From positions 118,039 through 182,038 of the forward strand of contig CAVVVC010000004.1 in the NCBI GenBank assembly GCA_963751595.1: a DNA stretch of 64,000 bases, written 5' to 3'. The notes beneath the pieces are model-generated. The model worked only from the letters and a program-made list of their open reading frames with translations, ran no database searches and was not told the DNA's origin. Every line of letters starts with the position of its first letter. Position 1 is the stretch's first letter. A program made the translations under genes and the position numbers. Shown here piece by piece: positions 35,337 to 45,352 of the stretch. The DNA is from JAHEGP01 sp963751595. Its GTDB lineage: Bacteria > Pseudomonadota > Gammaproteobacteria > Pseudomonadales > JAHEGP01.

Positions 35337-36836
35337 ATGGGGGCCGTGCTGCGCCGGGCGGCTTTCTCTCCCAATATCAAGGACCGACTCGACTACTCCT
35401 GCGCCATCTTTGATGCCGCTGGTGAACTCTGCGCCCAGGCGGCACACATTCCAGTACACCTGGGCAGCATGGCCTATGCCATGGCCAGCATTGTCGGCCG
35501 CCTGCAATGGCGACCCGGAGACATGGTGGTACTCAACGATCCTTTTCTCGGCGGCACCCACCTGCCCGACGTGACCGTGGTGGCCCCGGTTTTCGTGTCC
35601 CAACGCCTGCTGGGTTTTGTGGCCAACCGGGCGCATCACGCCAACATCGGTGCAGATTCCCCGGGCTCGATGCCATTGTCGACCCATATTGAGCAGGAAG
35701 GGGTGCTGTTGTCGCCCTGTCATTTGCTGCGCGAAGGCGTTTATCAGGCTGACGTAGTTGCCCGCCTGGGGGCCATCGAAGCGGTTTCCGGGGGGCGACT
35801 GAGTGGGGATTTCGAGGCCCAGTTGAGCGCCAACCGCACGGGTGTCGAGCGCCTGGCGCAATTGGTCAGTGATACCGGTGAGGAGCCATTCTGTTCGTCT
35901 CTGGATGAGCTCAACGCCTATGCCGAGCGCCTGGCGCGCGCTGAGTATGCGCGTATTCCGGATGGCACCTGGACTTTCAGGGACCTGATGGATGACGATG
36001 GCGCCGGCAATCCGGACATCGTCATCGCCCTCTCGATTACCGTAGCCGGCAGTGATATCGAGGTCGATTTCGCGGGTACCGCGGCACAGGTGGCAGGGAA
36101 TATAAATTGTCCCCTGGCGGTCGCGGCGGCGGCGGTGTTTTATGTGTTTCGCTGCCTGTTGCCCGACTATACACCCGGTAGCGCCGGCATTTTTCGCCCC
36201 ATCAAACTGCGTGCCGCCCCCGGTAGCCTGGTCAATGCCGTCTATCCCGCCGCAGTCGCCGCCGGCAATGTCGAAACCTCGACGCGTATTGTCGATGCCG
36301 CACTGGGCGCCCTGGCGCCGGCCTTACCGGATCGTATCCCGGCAGCCAGCCATGGCAGCATGAACAACATTGCCATGGGCAGCCGGGGAGAGCGTAGCTG
36401 GGACTACTACGAGACGGTCGGCGGCGGGATGGGTGCCTCCAGCCGCGGCGGTGGGCCCAGTGCGGTGCAGACGCATATGACCAATACCTTCAATACACCG
36501 GTTGAAAGCCTCGAGACCCATTACCCGCTGCGGGTGCGGCGCTACGGCATCCGCCGGGGTTCAGGCGGCGCCGGTCGCCATCGTGGTGGCGACGGCCTGG
36601 AGCGCGAACTGGAATTTCTGTCGCCGGCCCGGGTCAGCCTGCTGACCGAGCGTCGGCAACATGCCCCCTGGGGTCTGGCGGGAGGCGAGGCTGCGCGGCG
36701 CGGCGAGAATCGCCTCAATGGCGCGCCGTTGCCGGCAAAATGCGCCTTTGACGTCGCTGCGGGTGATAGACTGTTGATTGCCAGTGCGGGCGGTGGGGGC
36801 TGGGGGACGGTGTCTCTGAAGCCTAAAGCTGAGTAA
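35337..36836 (+). CDS. Hydantoinase B/oxoprolinase-family subunit, possibly 5'-incomplete
   Basis: The product is 499 aa from ATG 35337. It matches HyuB: RRAAFSPNIKDRLDYSCAIF, AHIPVHLGSMAYAM, VVLNDPFLGGTHLPD and NTFNTPVESLETHYPLRV. HyuB acts with HyuA in ATP-dependent hydantoin or 5-oxoproline ring opening. No HyuA gene is nearby. The frame upstream of 35337 is open back to 35214 and encodes residues that fit the usual HyuB N-terminus (ELGIFSSRLESVCDEM). That part contains no ATG, GTG or TTG, so the true start is unclear. Confidence 0.85.
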   Translation: MGAVLRRAAFSPNIKDRLDYSCAIFDAAGELCAQAAHIPVHLGSMAYAMASIVGRLQWRPGDMVVLNDPFLGGTHLPDVTVVAPVFVSQRLLGFVANRAHHANIGADSPGSMPLSTHIEQEGVLLSPCHLLREGVYQADVVARLGAIEAVSGGRLSGDFEAQLSANRTGVERLAQLVSDTGEEPFCSSLDELNAYAERLARAEYARIPDGTWTFRDLMDDDGAGNPDIVIALSITVAGSDIEVDFAGTAAQVAGNINCPLAVAAAAVFYVFRCLLPDYTPGSAGIFRPIKLRAAPGSLVNAVYPAAVAAGNVETSTRIVDAALGALAPALPDRIPAASHGSMNNIAMGSRGERSWDYYETVGGGMGASSRGGGPSAVQTHMTNTFNTPVESLETHYPLRVRRYGIRRGSGGAGRHRGGDGLERELEFLSPARVSLLTERRQHAPWGLAGGEAARRGENRLNGAPLPAKCAFDVAAGDRLLIASAGGGGWGTVSLKPKAE

Positions 36837-36914
36837 AATAGTCGGGAATGCAGGCCTTGTTTCTGGTAAAGTATCGGGCTTCTGAAACTGTCAGGGGTAG
36901 AGACAAGGCATCCT

Positions 36915-37265
36915 ATGGAAATCGTTGACGTCATCAAAGAGCAGATTGAAAACAACCCGGTCATTCTCTACATGAAAGGGGCACCCAATGCGCCCCAGTG
37001 CGGCTTTTCGGCGCGCACTGTACAGGCGGTCATGGCCTGTGGCGAGCGTTTCGCCTATGTCGATATTCTGTCCCATCCGGAAATACGCGCGGCCTTGCCC
37101 GGCTATGCCAATTGGCCAACCTTTCCCCAGTTGTGGGTCAACGGCGAATTGATTGGCGGCTGCGACATCGTCACCGAGATGTACGACAGCGGTGAGTTGC
37201 AGCCCCTGATCAAGGAAGCGGCGGCTGCGGCCGAGACACCCGAGAGCGACACCCCGGCCGGTTAG
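36915..37265 (+). CDS. grxD: Monothiol glutaredoxin, Grx4 type
   Basis: The product is 116 aa with the monothiol site C29-G-F-S32 (PQCGFSARTVQ). Glutathione-binding WPTFPQLWVNGELIGG follows. Grx4-type proteins carry [2Fe-2S] clusters with glutathione or BolA and help iron-sulfur delivery. The Ala/Glu-rich C-terminal tail is slightly longer than usual. Confidence 0.95.
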   Translation: MEIVDVIKEQIENNPVILYMKGAPNAPQCGFSARTVQAVMACGERFAYVDILSHPEIRAALPGYANWPTFPQLWVNGELIGGCDIVTEMYDSGELQPLIKEAAAAAETPESDTPAG

Positions 37266-37868
37266 TGTGCAGAAACAGGGCCTGGTCGCGCAGTGTCCTC
37301 GGGGCAAGGCACGGCCACTGTGGCGCCGCGACGAGGCCGCTGGGTCAAGCCCGTTCTGCTGAGCCTGCCCCATAGTTGAACCGGCTGGCGGGTTCCGGGC
37401 TGCTCGCCTGTACACCCGCCCTGTCACCCGATCAGGCAATAGCGCCACGCTTCCCCGAGGGACGCCTGCGACCTGCGGCCTCGTTTATATTCCAGCCTTA
37501 CCCTGGCTCCCAAGCCCCGTTTTTGCCTCCCCGGCCGGGTTTCCCCTGCGCCAACGGTTGTCTCCCCTCTGGATCAGGTTTACAGTGTTCTCCAGCCGCA
37601 GCTGGCACAGCAACAATAAAGCAAGCCAGCAGGCGTCGACGGTGCAAGGCTCCCGGCGGGCAGCAACCGCCCCACCGGGGCGTGGCCATACCATCCCCGC
37701 TCACTGAGCCGGCATTACGGGCCAGGCCTGCAAGCCATGACCTTCCCGCACGCAGCGCGGCAGTTTTTGCGGTTCCGTGGGGCATGCGACTGGCGCCTGG
37801 TCGCCGACTGACGGACCGTGCGGCGTTTGCAAGCAACCTCACCCCTGCCAGGCACGGAGAGCGCAGCA
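37266..37868. other. Intergenic region upstream of the CHAT fusion gene
   Basis: About 600 bp without a believable gene. Frames of 120-170 codons on both strands are Pro/Arg/Ala-rich and lack family signatures, as expected from GC-rich non-coding DNA. The ribosome-binding site (GGAGAG) for the gene at 37869 is at the end. The region may hold its promoter. Confidence 0.45.
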
Positions 37869-40800
37869 ATGACTGAGACTTATCGTATTCGGGGCAACGT
37901 CGAGGAACCCGGTCAGCCGCTGGAAATTGACGGCATCGCTATCACCGAACGGCGTTGCATCAGTCCCGGAACTTCCCGGGACGCCGGGATCACGGAAATA
38001 ACCGCTCAAGCCGATGACGTGGTGCGGGTGGAAATGGTCAACGGCTTCGAGCAATACATTCGGGCCGATGATTTACTCCGTGAGCGCGGCCGCCAGTCCG
38101 CCAGCCGCGACGGTAACCCGGCCTGGGAGATACAGGCCATGCCCCGCATCCCCGGTAACTATGCCGCGGACCGGGGTCTGCTCTCCATCGGTATCAAGGT
38201 ACTGGAGTTCTTCGGTGTCGACCTGAAAGGCAAGACCGCCGCGTTGCTGGGGGAGAAGCTCGAGCAAAAACTGCTCGCTGGCGATCCGGGATTGTACCGC
38301 CTGGACTTTGGCGATGCCCTCAAGCTCAGCCCTGTGCCCGGGGTGGAAAAACCCCAGGATGGTGCACCCGTCCTGGTGTTCCTGCACGGTACCGCCTCCA
38401 GTTTCCAGGGCAGTTTTGGCAAGCTCTGGAATCCACAGGAAGGAAGCGGTGGCCGGGATGCCCGGCAGAAATTACAGCGCCTGTATGGCGCCAACGTGTA
38501 CGCCTGGGAGCATCGTTCCCTCACCGAAAGCCCGATAAAAAATGCCCTCGAACTGCTGGAACTGCTGCCCGCAAACTCGCGGATCGACCTGGTAAGCCAT
38601 TCACGGGGCGGCCTGGTGGGAGAACTTCTGTGCCTGGGTCAGCGGGAGACCCACAAAGATCCGCTGCGCAGCGAATTCATCGATGATTTGTTTGCCGCCG
38701 ACCGTACCCTCGATCTCAATCTCGATCCACTGGCCAAGGCTGCGGCCAAGGAGCGCGACCAGGCCTACGGGGCGGATCGGCAGCGACTGCTGGAGCTGAA
38801 CACCCTGCTGCGCAGGAAAAATATCACCATCGGGCGATTTGTCCGGGTTGCCTGTCCGGCCAGGGGCACCACCCTGGCATCGGGCCGGCTGGACCGCTGG
38901 CTGTCAATTCTCAATTACCTGAGCGGCAGCGCCCTGGTGGGCGACGGCATCGGCTTTTTACTGGGCGTGGTCAAGGAGCGCACCGATCCCCGAACCCTGC
39001 CGGGGCTCGAGGCCATGATGCCCGGCTCCGCGCTGACGACCCTGCTGCATCACCCCGACCTGCTGACCCGCGCAGACCTCACGGTGATTGCCGGTGACCT
39101 CGAGGGCGGAAGTCTTTGGGGCAGGTTCAAACTGCTGGTGACCGACTGGTTTTATTCGAGCCAGCACGACCTGGTGGTCAACACCGGTTCGATGTTTGGC
39201 GGCATCCAGCGCCCCCCGGGCGGCGCCCGATTCCGCCAGGACCAGGGGGATAAGGTCAATCACTTCAACTATTTCGCCAATCCCCAGAGCATCGGCTGGC
39301 TGGTTTATGGCCTCACCCGGGCCGAGGGTGAGCAGGCTGGTTTCCTCGCCATCAGCGAGGCGGCCCATGCACAGCCTGCTCGTAGCAGTATCGAAACAGA
39401 GACGGAGGAGGGCGCCGGCCCGCCGGCGTCAGAGCCCGATTGGGTGGCGGCTGTCGCGCGCAGTCGCGAGGCACCCGGTGCACGCCCCCTGGCGGTGGTT
39501 CTGCCGGGTATCATGGGTAGTGAGCTGACTGCGGCCAATGCCAAGGTGTGGCTAAGCTACCTGGCCCTGCTCAGGGGCGGCCTCCGGGACCTGCGCATGG
39601 GTGCCGGGGAAATCGCCGTGGCGGGCCTGCTGGATGATTTCTACGGGCCGCTGCTGGAGGCCCTGGCGCGCCAGCACCGGGTTGAAATCTTTCCCTATGA
39701 CTGGCGGCTGTCGGTGCGCGACGGGGCGCGCAAGCTGATGGACCAACTGGATGTGTGGCTGCCACTGGCGGAGCAAAGCGGCCAGCCGGTCTACCTGGTG
39801 GCGCATTCCATGGGTGGCCTGGTGGTGCGCGCAATGATCGCCGACCAGCCCCGCGGGGCGGCGATGTGGCAGCGAATCAAGGCCCTGCCCAACAGCAAAC
39901 TACTGATGCTGGGAACCCCCAACCTGGGCTCATTTGAAGCCGTGCGCTGGTTGACCGCCAATAACCCGACGCAGAAAAAACTGGCGCTGCTGGACTTCAC
40001 CCAGAATACGACCGACATCACCAACCTGGTGCGCCGATTCCCCGGTTTGCTGGAACTGTTGCCCTTTGATGACGAAGCGCTCCGCTTTGGCCACGCCGAG
40101 CTATGGAAGACGCTCAAAGCCCAGCTCGATGCCCCATGGCTGACTGCCACCGAGGCGAGCTTGCGCGAGGCCAGGGCCACCTGGCGCCTGCTCAGGGACA
40201 GTGAGCCCGACCCGGCACATATGATTTATGTCGCCGGTTGCCAGGATGTAACGGTCTCCGATTACCGGGTGCGGCCCCGCGGCGACGGGCAGACCCATAA
40301 GCTGGAATTCAGCGGTGTCAGGCAGGGGGACGGAACGGTCACCTGGCGCTCGGGCTTTCTGCCCGGTGTGCCGGTCTGGTATGCCGAGGATACCGCCCAT
40401 GATGAGCTCTGCAGCAAGCGCCGGGCGATACCCGGCTACCTTGAGCTGTTGAAGACGGGGTCTACCAATCGACTGGCTGATAAGCCGGGGTTGCTGCAGC
40501 GGGCAGGGGAAGGCGGCCCCGAGACTTTCCCCATTCCCCAGTCACCGCCGGTGGATGACATACCCGGCCCCGGCAGGATGAACGACTTTGGTTTTGGCAT
40601 AACCCGGCCCTTTGTTACCGACAGCGCGCGGGCACTGCCGACCATAGAGGTGGGGATTCGCCACGCCGACCTGGCCTATGCCAGGTACCCGGTTCTGGTG
40701 GGCCATTACAACGGTGACCTGATCATCAGTGCCGAGCAGGCCGTCAACCGGCAGCTCGATGGCGCGCTCGAGCAGCGCTTGCGCCTGGGTATCTACCCCG

Positions 40801-43409
40801 GTAGGTCGGGTACCCATGCCCTGTTCTTCAACCCGAAGCCCAACGGCTTTCCGGCGGGCGCGCTGGTCGTTGGCCTGGGTCAGGCCGGGGAGCTGTCGCC
40901 GGGAACCCTGGAAGCGGGTTTGCGCGGTGCGATGACGGAATATGCACTGCAGGTGGCGCGCTGGCCCGATAACCGGTTTGGCGAACCCGGCAGCAGCCGG
41001 GCGGCAAACCTGTCCTGTCTGCTTGTCGGCACCGGGCCGGGAGGCATCCAGGTTCACGAGTCCATCGCTGTCATCCTCCGTGCCGCGGTCGCGGTCAACG
41101 AAAAATTACTCGAAACCGAGTTCAATGAGCAGGTGTTGATCGAGAAAATCGAGCTGCTGGAATTGTACGAGGACGTCGCGCTCCAGGCCGCCGAAGCGCT
41201 GCAGCAGTTGGTGGAAGACAGCCGCCTGTGGGATGCCGTGCGTTGGCCCCGGCAGGTGGTTGAGCGAGGCCCGGGGGCACACACCCGGGTAATGGCCGAG
41301 GAAGCTCCGGGGTGGTGGCATCGCCTGGAGATTATCCAGGAGCGGGGCGGGCTGCGCTTCCATGCGGCCACCAATCGCGCCCGTATCGAAGTCGTACATG
41401 CGCGGGGTCAACTGCAAATGGCTGATCGGTTTATCAGTGAGGCGTCACAGTCGCCGAGCAGCAACACCGAAGTGGCGAAGACCCTGTTCGAAATGTTGTT
41501 ACCCAATCGCCTGAAGCAGGTCGCACCGCAACTGCCGGACCGGATCCTGTTGCTGGATGAGGTGTCCGCCCGCTACCCCTGGGAATTGCTGGAAGATCGC
41601 TGGAGCCAGAATGGCGAGCCGATTGCCGTGAGCGCCGGCATGGTGCGCCAGCTCAAGGCGCCCGTGTTCCGCGATAACCCCGCCAGTGCCACCGATTCCA
41701 CGGCTTTTGTGGTGGGCAACCCCGCGCTCAGCGGCTGGGACGCGTTTCCGGATCTGCCGGGTGCCCGCCAGGAAGCGCAGAAGGTCGCCCGGTTGTTGGC
41801 AGGCCACGGTTACAGCGTGACCGACTGTATCGACCAATCCGCCGACCGGATTCTCGATGGTCTGCACCAGAATGCCTGGCGGATTCTCCACCTGGCGGGC
41901 CACGGTGAACATGAATTCCTGTTGGAGGACGACACCCCAGCCGTCGCCGGTGACGACCAGGCCAGGTCAGAGCGCCGGGTTTCGGGCATGGTGATCGGCG
42001 ACAATGCGTTTTTGACCCCGGGTGATGTCGAGCAGATGCGCTGGGTACCGGAAGTGGTCTTCATCAACTGCTGTCACCTCGGCAAAACCACCTCGGCTGC
42101 GCGCAGCAATTACAACAGCCTGGCGGCCAACCTGGGTGTGCAATTCATCAATATGGGGGTCAAGGCGGTGGTCGCGGCGGGTTGGGCCGTCAATGATGCG
42201 GCGGCGGCCCTGTTTGCCGAGACTTTCTACAGCCAACTATTGCGCGGCGAGCAATTTGGCGACGCGGTGCGCGCGGCACGGCATGCGACCTGGGTGCGCT
42301 ACCGGGGCTTTAACACTTGGGGTGCTTACCAATGTTATGGCGATCCGGGCTATCGCCTGCGTAACCTCAAGTCGGGAACCAGTACGGCGCGCAAGTATCG
42401 CTACCATGCCCCCGTGCAACTGGTCATGGAATTGACCAACCTGCGCGAGCAGTTCCGGGTGCAGGGTGAGTCCGCAGACCCGCAGGCGCTGGCGCAACAG
42501 ATCGAACAGCGGCTCACCGGCATACCCGAAGGGCAGCGAAAGGCCTGGCTGGCACGTGCTGATGTGGCGGCGGCATTGGGCTTCGCCTGGGGCGAGTTGG
42601 GTCTTTGGGACCCTGCCATAGAACAACTGGAGACGGCCCTGCAGGCCGATACCGGGGATTGCCCGCTGCGCGCCTCGGAACAGTGCGCAAACTTTCGGGC
42701 GCGTCGGGCGGCGGATCTGTGGCGTGACTTGCAAACCGGCCAGCGCCTGTCCAGGGCCCAGATCGAAACCCGGCGCAAGGAGCTGGTGCTCGAGGTCGAG
42801 CGCAGCCTCGAAGAGCTGGAGTGCCTGGCGCGCCTGGCTGCCACTGAAGAACGGCTCAACCTGCTGGGCTCGACCCACAAACGGTTGGCGCGGATGGCGG
42901 TGGGTTCGCGGGAGCGAAAAAGGCGGCTCGAAGCAATGGCTGCCCACTACCGTCAGGCCTTCGAGATGAGCGGCAAATCCAGTCACTACCCCTTTTGCAA
43001 CTGGGGGCTGGCCTATTTGTTCGCGCAGGGCAGTAGTCGCAGAAAGAATCGCAGTTGGGAGAACCTGTTGCGCGATGAGTGCCAGCGAATGATCGATCTG
43101 TCGATGCAGCGCCACAGTGAAGCACCCAATTTCAGGGATGGGGCAGCCCAGGCGGATTGTCAGCTACTGTTGCTGCTGCTGGACATGTTGTCGGTGGGCA
43201 CTCCGGACCAGGGCGCGCTGCACGCCAGGGCGTCTGACATCGCGGAACTGTACCTGGCTGCCCGCAAGCGCGGGGCCAGCGCGCGGGAGTTTGCCTCGGT
43301 GATAGATCATATCGATGTGGTCATCGAGCTGGGTCAGTTCGAGGCTCAGTCAGTGGCGGGTCAGGTGCTGACGACCCTGCGAGAAGCCCTCCATTGGGAC
43401 GGCGCCTGA
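37869..43409 (+). CDS. Giant fusion: two alpha/beta-hydrolase domains, CHAT protease, helical C-terminus
   Basis: The product is 1846 aa, cytoplasmic by prediction (no signal peptide). Domain one (about 160-500) is a lipase-like alpha/beta hydrolase: VFLHGTASSF and S245 in SHSRGG. Domain two (about 535-880) is LCAT-like: LPGIMGS and S647 in AHSMGG. A middle domain (about 920-1050) includes HALFFNPKPNGFPAGALVVG. Then comes a CHAT (caspase-like) domain at about 1220-1495, with H1345 in HLAGHGEH, C1402 in INCCHLG and AGWAVNDAAAALFAETFY. The last 350 residues are helical, TPR-like. CHAT proteases occur in gasdermin and Craspase-type defence and in cell-death modules; linking one to lipases is suggestive. 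It is a solo gene between grxD and rnt. An ATG at 37869 with GGAGAG is preferred over an upstream start. Confidence 0.85.
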   Translation: MTETYRIRGNVEEPGQPLEIDGIAITERRCISPGTSRDAGITEITAQADDVVRVEMVNGFEQYIRADDLLRERGRQSASRDGNPAWEIQAMPRIPGNYAADRGLLSIGIKVLEFFGVDLKGKTAALLGEKLEQKLLAGDPGLYRLDFGDALKLSPVPGVEKPQDGAPVLVFLHGTASSFQGSFGKLWNPQEGSGGRDARQKLQRLYGANVYAWEHRSLTESPIKNALELLELLPANSRIDLVSHSRGGLVGELLCLGQRETHKDPLRSEFIDDLFAADRTLDLNLDPLAKAAAKERDQAYGADRQRLLELNTLLRRKNITIGRFVRVACPARGTTLASGRLDRWLSILNYLSGSALVGDGIGFLLGVVKERTDPRTLPGLEAMMPGSALTTLLHHPDLLTRADLTVIAGDLEGGSLWGRFKLLVTDWFYSSQHDLVVNTGSMFGGIQRPPGGARFRQDQGDKVNHFNYFANPQSIGWLVYGLTRAEGEQAGFLAISEAAHAQPARSSIETETEEGAGPPASEPDWVAAVARSREAPGARPLAVVLPGIMGSELTAANAKVWLSYLALLRGGLRDLRMGAGEIAVAGLLDDFYGPLLEALARQHRVEIFPYDWRLSVRDGARKLMDQLDVWLPLAEQSGQPVYLVAHSMGGLVVRAMIADQPRGAAMWQRIKALPNSKLLMLGTPNLGSFEAVRWLTANNPTQKKLALLDFTQNTTDITNLVRRFPGLLELLPFDDEALRFGHAELWKTLKAQLDAPWLTATEASLREARATWRLLRDSEPDPAHMIYVAGCQDVTVSDYRVRPRGDGQTHKLEFSGVRQGDGTVTWRSGFLPGVPVWYAEDTAHDELCSKRRAIPGYLELLKTGSTNRLADKPGLLQRAGEGGPETFPIPQSPPVDDIPGPGRMNDFGFGITRPFVTDSARALPTIEVGIRHADLAYARYPVLVGHYNGDLIISAEQAVNRQLDGALEQRLRLGIYPGRSGTHALFFNPKPNGFPAGALVVGLGQAGELSPGTLEAGLRGAMTEYALQVARWPDNRFGEPGSSRAANLSCLLVGTGPGGIQVHESIAVILRAAVAVNEKLLETEFNEQVLIEKIELLELYEDVALQAAEALQQLVEDSRLWDAVRWPRQVVERGPGAHTRVMAEEAPGWWHRLEIIQERGGLRFHAATNRARIEVVHARGQLQMADRFISEASQSPSSNTEVAKTLFEMLLPNRLKQVAPQLPDRILLLDEVSARYPWELLEDRWSQNGEPIAVSAGMVRQLKAPVFRDNPASATDSTAFVVGNPALSGWDAFPDLPGARQEAQKVARLLAGHGYSVTDCIDQSADRILDGLHQNAWRILHLAGHGEHEFLLEDDTPAVAGDDQARSERRVSGMVIGDNAFLTPGDVEQMRWVPEVVFINCCHLGKTTSAARSNYNSLAANLGVQFINMGVKAVVAAGWAVNDAAAALFAETFYSQLLRGEQFGDAVRAARHATWVRYRGFNTWGAYQCYGDPGYRLRNLKSGTSTARKYRYHAPVQLVMELTNLREQFRVQGESADPQALAQQIEQRLTGIPEGQRKAWLARADVAAALGFAWGELGLWDPAIEQLETALQADTGDCPLRASEQCANFRARRAADLWRDLQTGQRLSRAQIETRRKELVLEVERSLEELECLARLAATEERLNLLGSTHKRLARMAVGSRERKRRLEAMAAHYRQAFEMSGKSSHYPFCNWGLAYLFAQGSSRRKNRSWENLLRDECQRMIDLSMQRHSEAPNFRDGAAQADCQLLLLLLDMLSVGTPDQGALHARASDIAELYLAARKRGASAREFASVIDHIDVVIELGQFEAQSVAGQVLTTLREALHWDGA

Positions 43410-43425
43410 CGCGCTGGATCCGGGT

Positions 43426-44094
43426 TCAGCTCTGCCAGCCACCGAGTTCGTGCCAGCGATTGACAATGTCGCAGAACAGCTCGGCGGTTCTGGCTGCGTC
43501 GTAATCCGCGGCGTGGGCCGATTGGGAGTCGAACTCGATGGATGCCGCCTCGCAAGCCTTGGCCAACACCGTCTGACCGAAGGCCAGCGCCGCCAGCGAT
43601 ACAGTGTCCAGGGTTGAAAAGGGGTGAAAGGGGTTGCGCTTGATGTCGCAGCGTTGCGCCGCTCGCATCAGGAAGCTGTGATCAAAATTGGCATTGTGGC
43701 CGACCAGAATTGCCCGGGTGCAGCCCTCCGCTTTCACGGCGCGGCGCACGTGTTTGAACAGGTCATGGAGTGCGTTGTCTTCCGTTACCGCCTGGCGTTC
43801 CTCGGCATAGGGGTCGATGCCGTTGAACTCCAGCGCTGCGAGTTCCAGGTTGGCGTCCTCGAAGGGCTTTACTTCGTAGAAGAGGCTCTTATAAGGTTGC
43901 AGGTAACCCTGCGAGTCCATCCCGATCAATACCGCGCCAATCTGGAGCACGGCATCGGTATCGGCGTTAAAGCCGGCGGTTTCTATATCGAGCACCACCG
44001 GTAGAAAGCCGCGAAAGCGCAGTGCCAGGGGCGAGCGCAGGGCTTTTTCGTCCGGGTCCAGATAAGCGTCCATGTCGAGAATATCCTTGTTCAT
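43426..44094 (-). CDS. rnt: Ribonuclease T
   Basis: The product is 222 aa, starting at ATG 44094 so that it overlaps the pyrC stop by 4 nt (ATGA). DEDD exonuclease motifs are visible: LDIETAGFNADTDAVLQIGA, GHNANFDHSFL and HAADYDAARTAELF. RNase T trims tRNA 3' ends and matures 5S and 23S rRNA. The much longer frame to 44340 is a shadow of pyrC. Confidence 0.95.
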   Translation of the reverse strand: MNKDILDMDAYLDPDEKALRSPLALRFRGFLPVVLDIETAGFNADTDAVLQIGAVLIGMDSQGYLQPYKSLFYEVKPFEDANLELAALEFNGIDPYAEERQAVTEDNALHDLFKHVRRAVKAEGCTRAILVGHNANFDHSFLMRAAQRCDIKRNPFHPFSTLDTVSLAALAFGQTVLAKACEAASIEFDSQSAHAADYDAARTAELFCDIVNRWHELGGWQS

Positions 44095-45164
44095 GAGGCT
44101 AACTCCGCGCGCCATTGCAGGGTTTCGCCAGCGCGCAGGGGAACCATTGCATCCGATCCCAGTGGCAGACTCTGGGGTGCAGGCCAGGCCGCCGGATAAA
44201 GGCGCAGTGAGCGTTGATTGGTGGGCAGGCCGTAAAACGCCGGACCATGGCGGCTGGCGAAACCTTCGAGTCGATCCAGTGCCCCGGCCGCCGCAAAGGC
44301 TTCGGCGTAGAGCTCGATCGCGGCGTAGGCGGTGTAACAACCGGCGCAGCCGCAGGCGGCTTCTTTGGTGTCTCGAGCGTGGGGGGCGGAGTCAGTGCCG
44401 AGGAAAAACTTGCCTTTGCCGCTGGTGGCGGCGCTTAGCAATGCCTGCTGGTGGCGGCTGCGCTTGAGTATCGGCAGGCAGTAGTAATGGGGCCTGATAC
44501 CGCCTGCGAGCATGTGATTGCGATTGTACAGCAGGTGGTGGGCGGTAATGGTCGCGGCGACATTGCTGCCGGCAGTGGTGACAAACTCGACCGCCTCGGC
44601 GGTGGTGATATGCTCCAGTACCACTTTCAGGTGAGGAAAACGCTGCAGCAGGGGGCGCAGGCGCTGCTCGATAAATTCGGCCTCGCGGTCAAAGATGTCG
44701 ATAGCCGAATCGGTGACCTCGCCGTGCACCAGCAGGGGCAGGCCCAACTCCTGCAGGGCTTCAAATACCGGCGCCAGCGCCTCGAGGTCGGTGACGCCGC
44801 TGGCGGAATTGGTGGTGGCGCCGGCGGGGTAAAGCTTGACGGCATACACGTGATCGCAATGATGGGCATCGACAATATCCTGCCGGGAGGTGTTGTCGGT
44901 CAGGTACAGCGTCATCAGGGGATTCCAGGCGCGCCCCGCCGGTATCTGGTCGAGAATACGCTGGCGATAGGCCAGGGCCTGGCTGACATTCACCACCGGT
45001 GGCGTCAGGTTGGGCATGATAATGGCGCGGGCAAAATAACGGCTGGCGTCGGCCACGGTCTGCTTGAGGGCAACACCGTCGCGCAGGTGAATATGCCAGT
45101 CGTCGGGTTGAATGATGGTGATTTCCTGCATTGCGACCGGGGTCCGTTGAGTCAGGGGATGCAT
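44091..45164 (-). CDS. pyrC: Dihydroorotase
   Basis: The product is 357 aa; a start at 45131 (MQEITIIQPDDWH) is also possible. Zinc-binding DDWHIHLRDG, carboxylated Lys in VYAVKLYPAG, HGEVTD, LEHITT and GTDSAPHA are all present, as in the homodimeric PyrC class. It forms dihydroorotate in pyrimidine synthesis. An AGGT site precedes the 45164 ATG. It is coupled to rnt by a 4-nt overlap. Confidence 0.96.
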   Translation of the reverse strand: MHPLTQRTPVAMQEITIIQPDDWHIHLRDGVALKQTVADASRYFARAIIMPNLTPPVVNVSQALAYRQRILDQIPAGRAWNPLMTLYLTDNTSRQDIVDAHHCDHVYAVKLYPAGATTNSASGVTDLEALAPVFEALQELGLPLLVHGEVTDSAIDIFDREAEFIEQRLRPLLQRFPHLKVVLEHITTAEAVEFVTTAGSNVAATITAHHLLYNRNHMLAGGIRPHYYCLPILKRSRHQQALLSAATSGKGKFFLGTDSAPHARDTKEAACGCAGCYTAYAAIELYAEAFAAAGALDRLEGFASRHGPAFYGLPTNQRSLRLYPAAWPAPQSLPLGSDAMVPLRAGETLQWRAELAS

Positions 45165-45352
45165 GCTACCTGATTATATCGCCGGTCGCAGCTATTGCAT
45201 CGAGGGGCGGAGCTGCGAAGGACGGGTGGCGGCCCCGCAGTCGAACTGGCGGGGCCAGAAGGCGAATCAAAGGTGTCACGGGGGCCAAAGGCGTTTAGAA
45301 TACGCGTTTTTCGCCAACCCGGTTGTCAAACGGGGGTCATTAGAGGGTGAAC

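Noticed and set aside
37376..37876. 166-codon frame upstream of the CHAT gene
   Set aside because: Proline- and arginine-rich, no ribosome-binding site, no family pattern, and competing long frames on the other strand; typical of GC-rich non-coding DNA.
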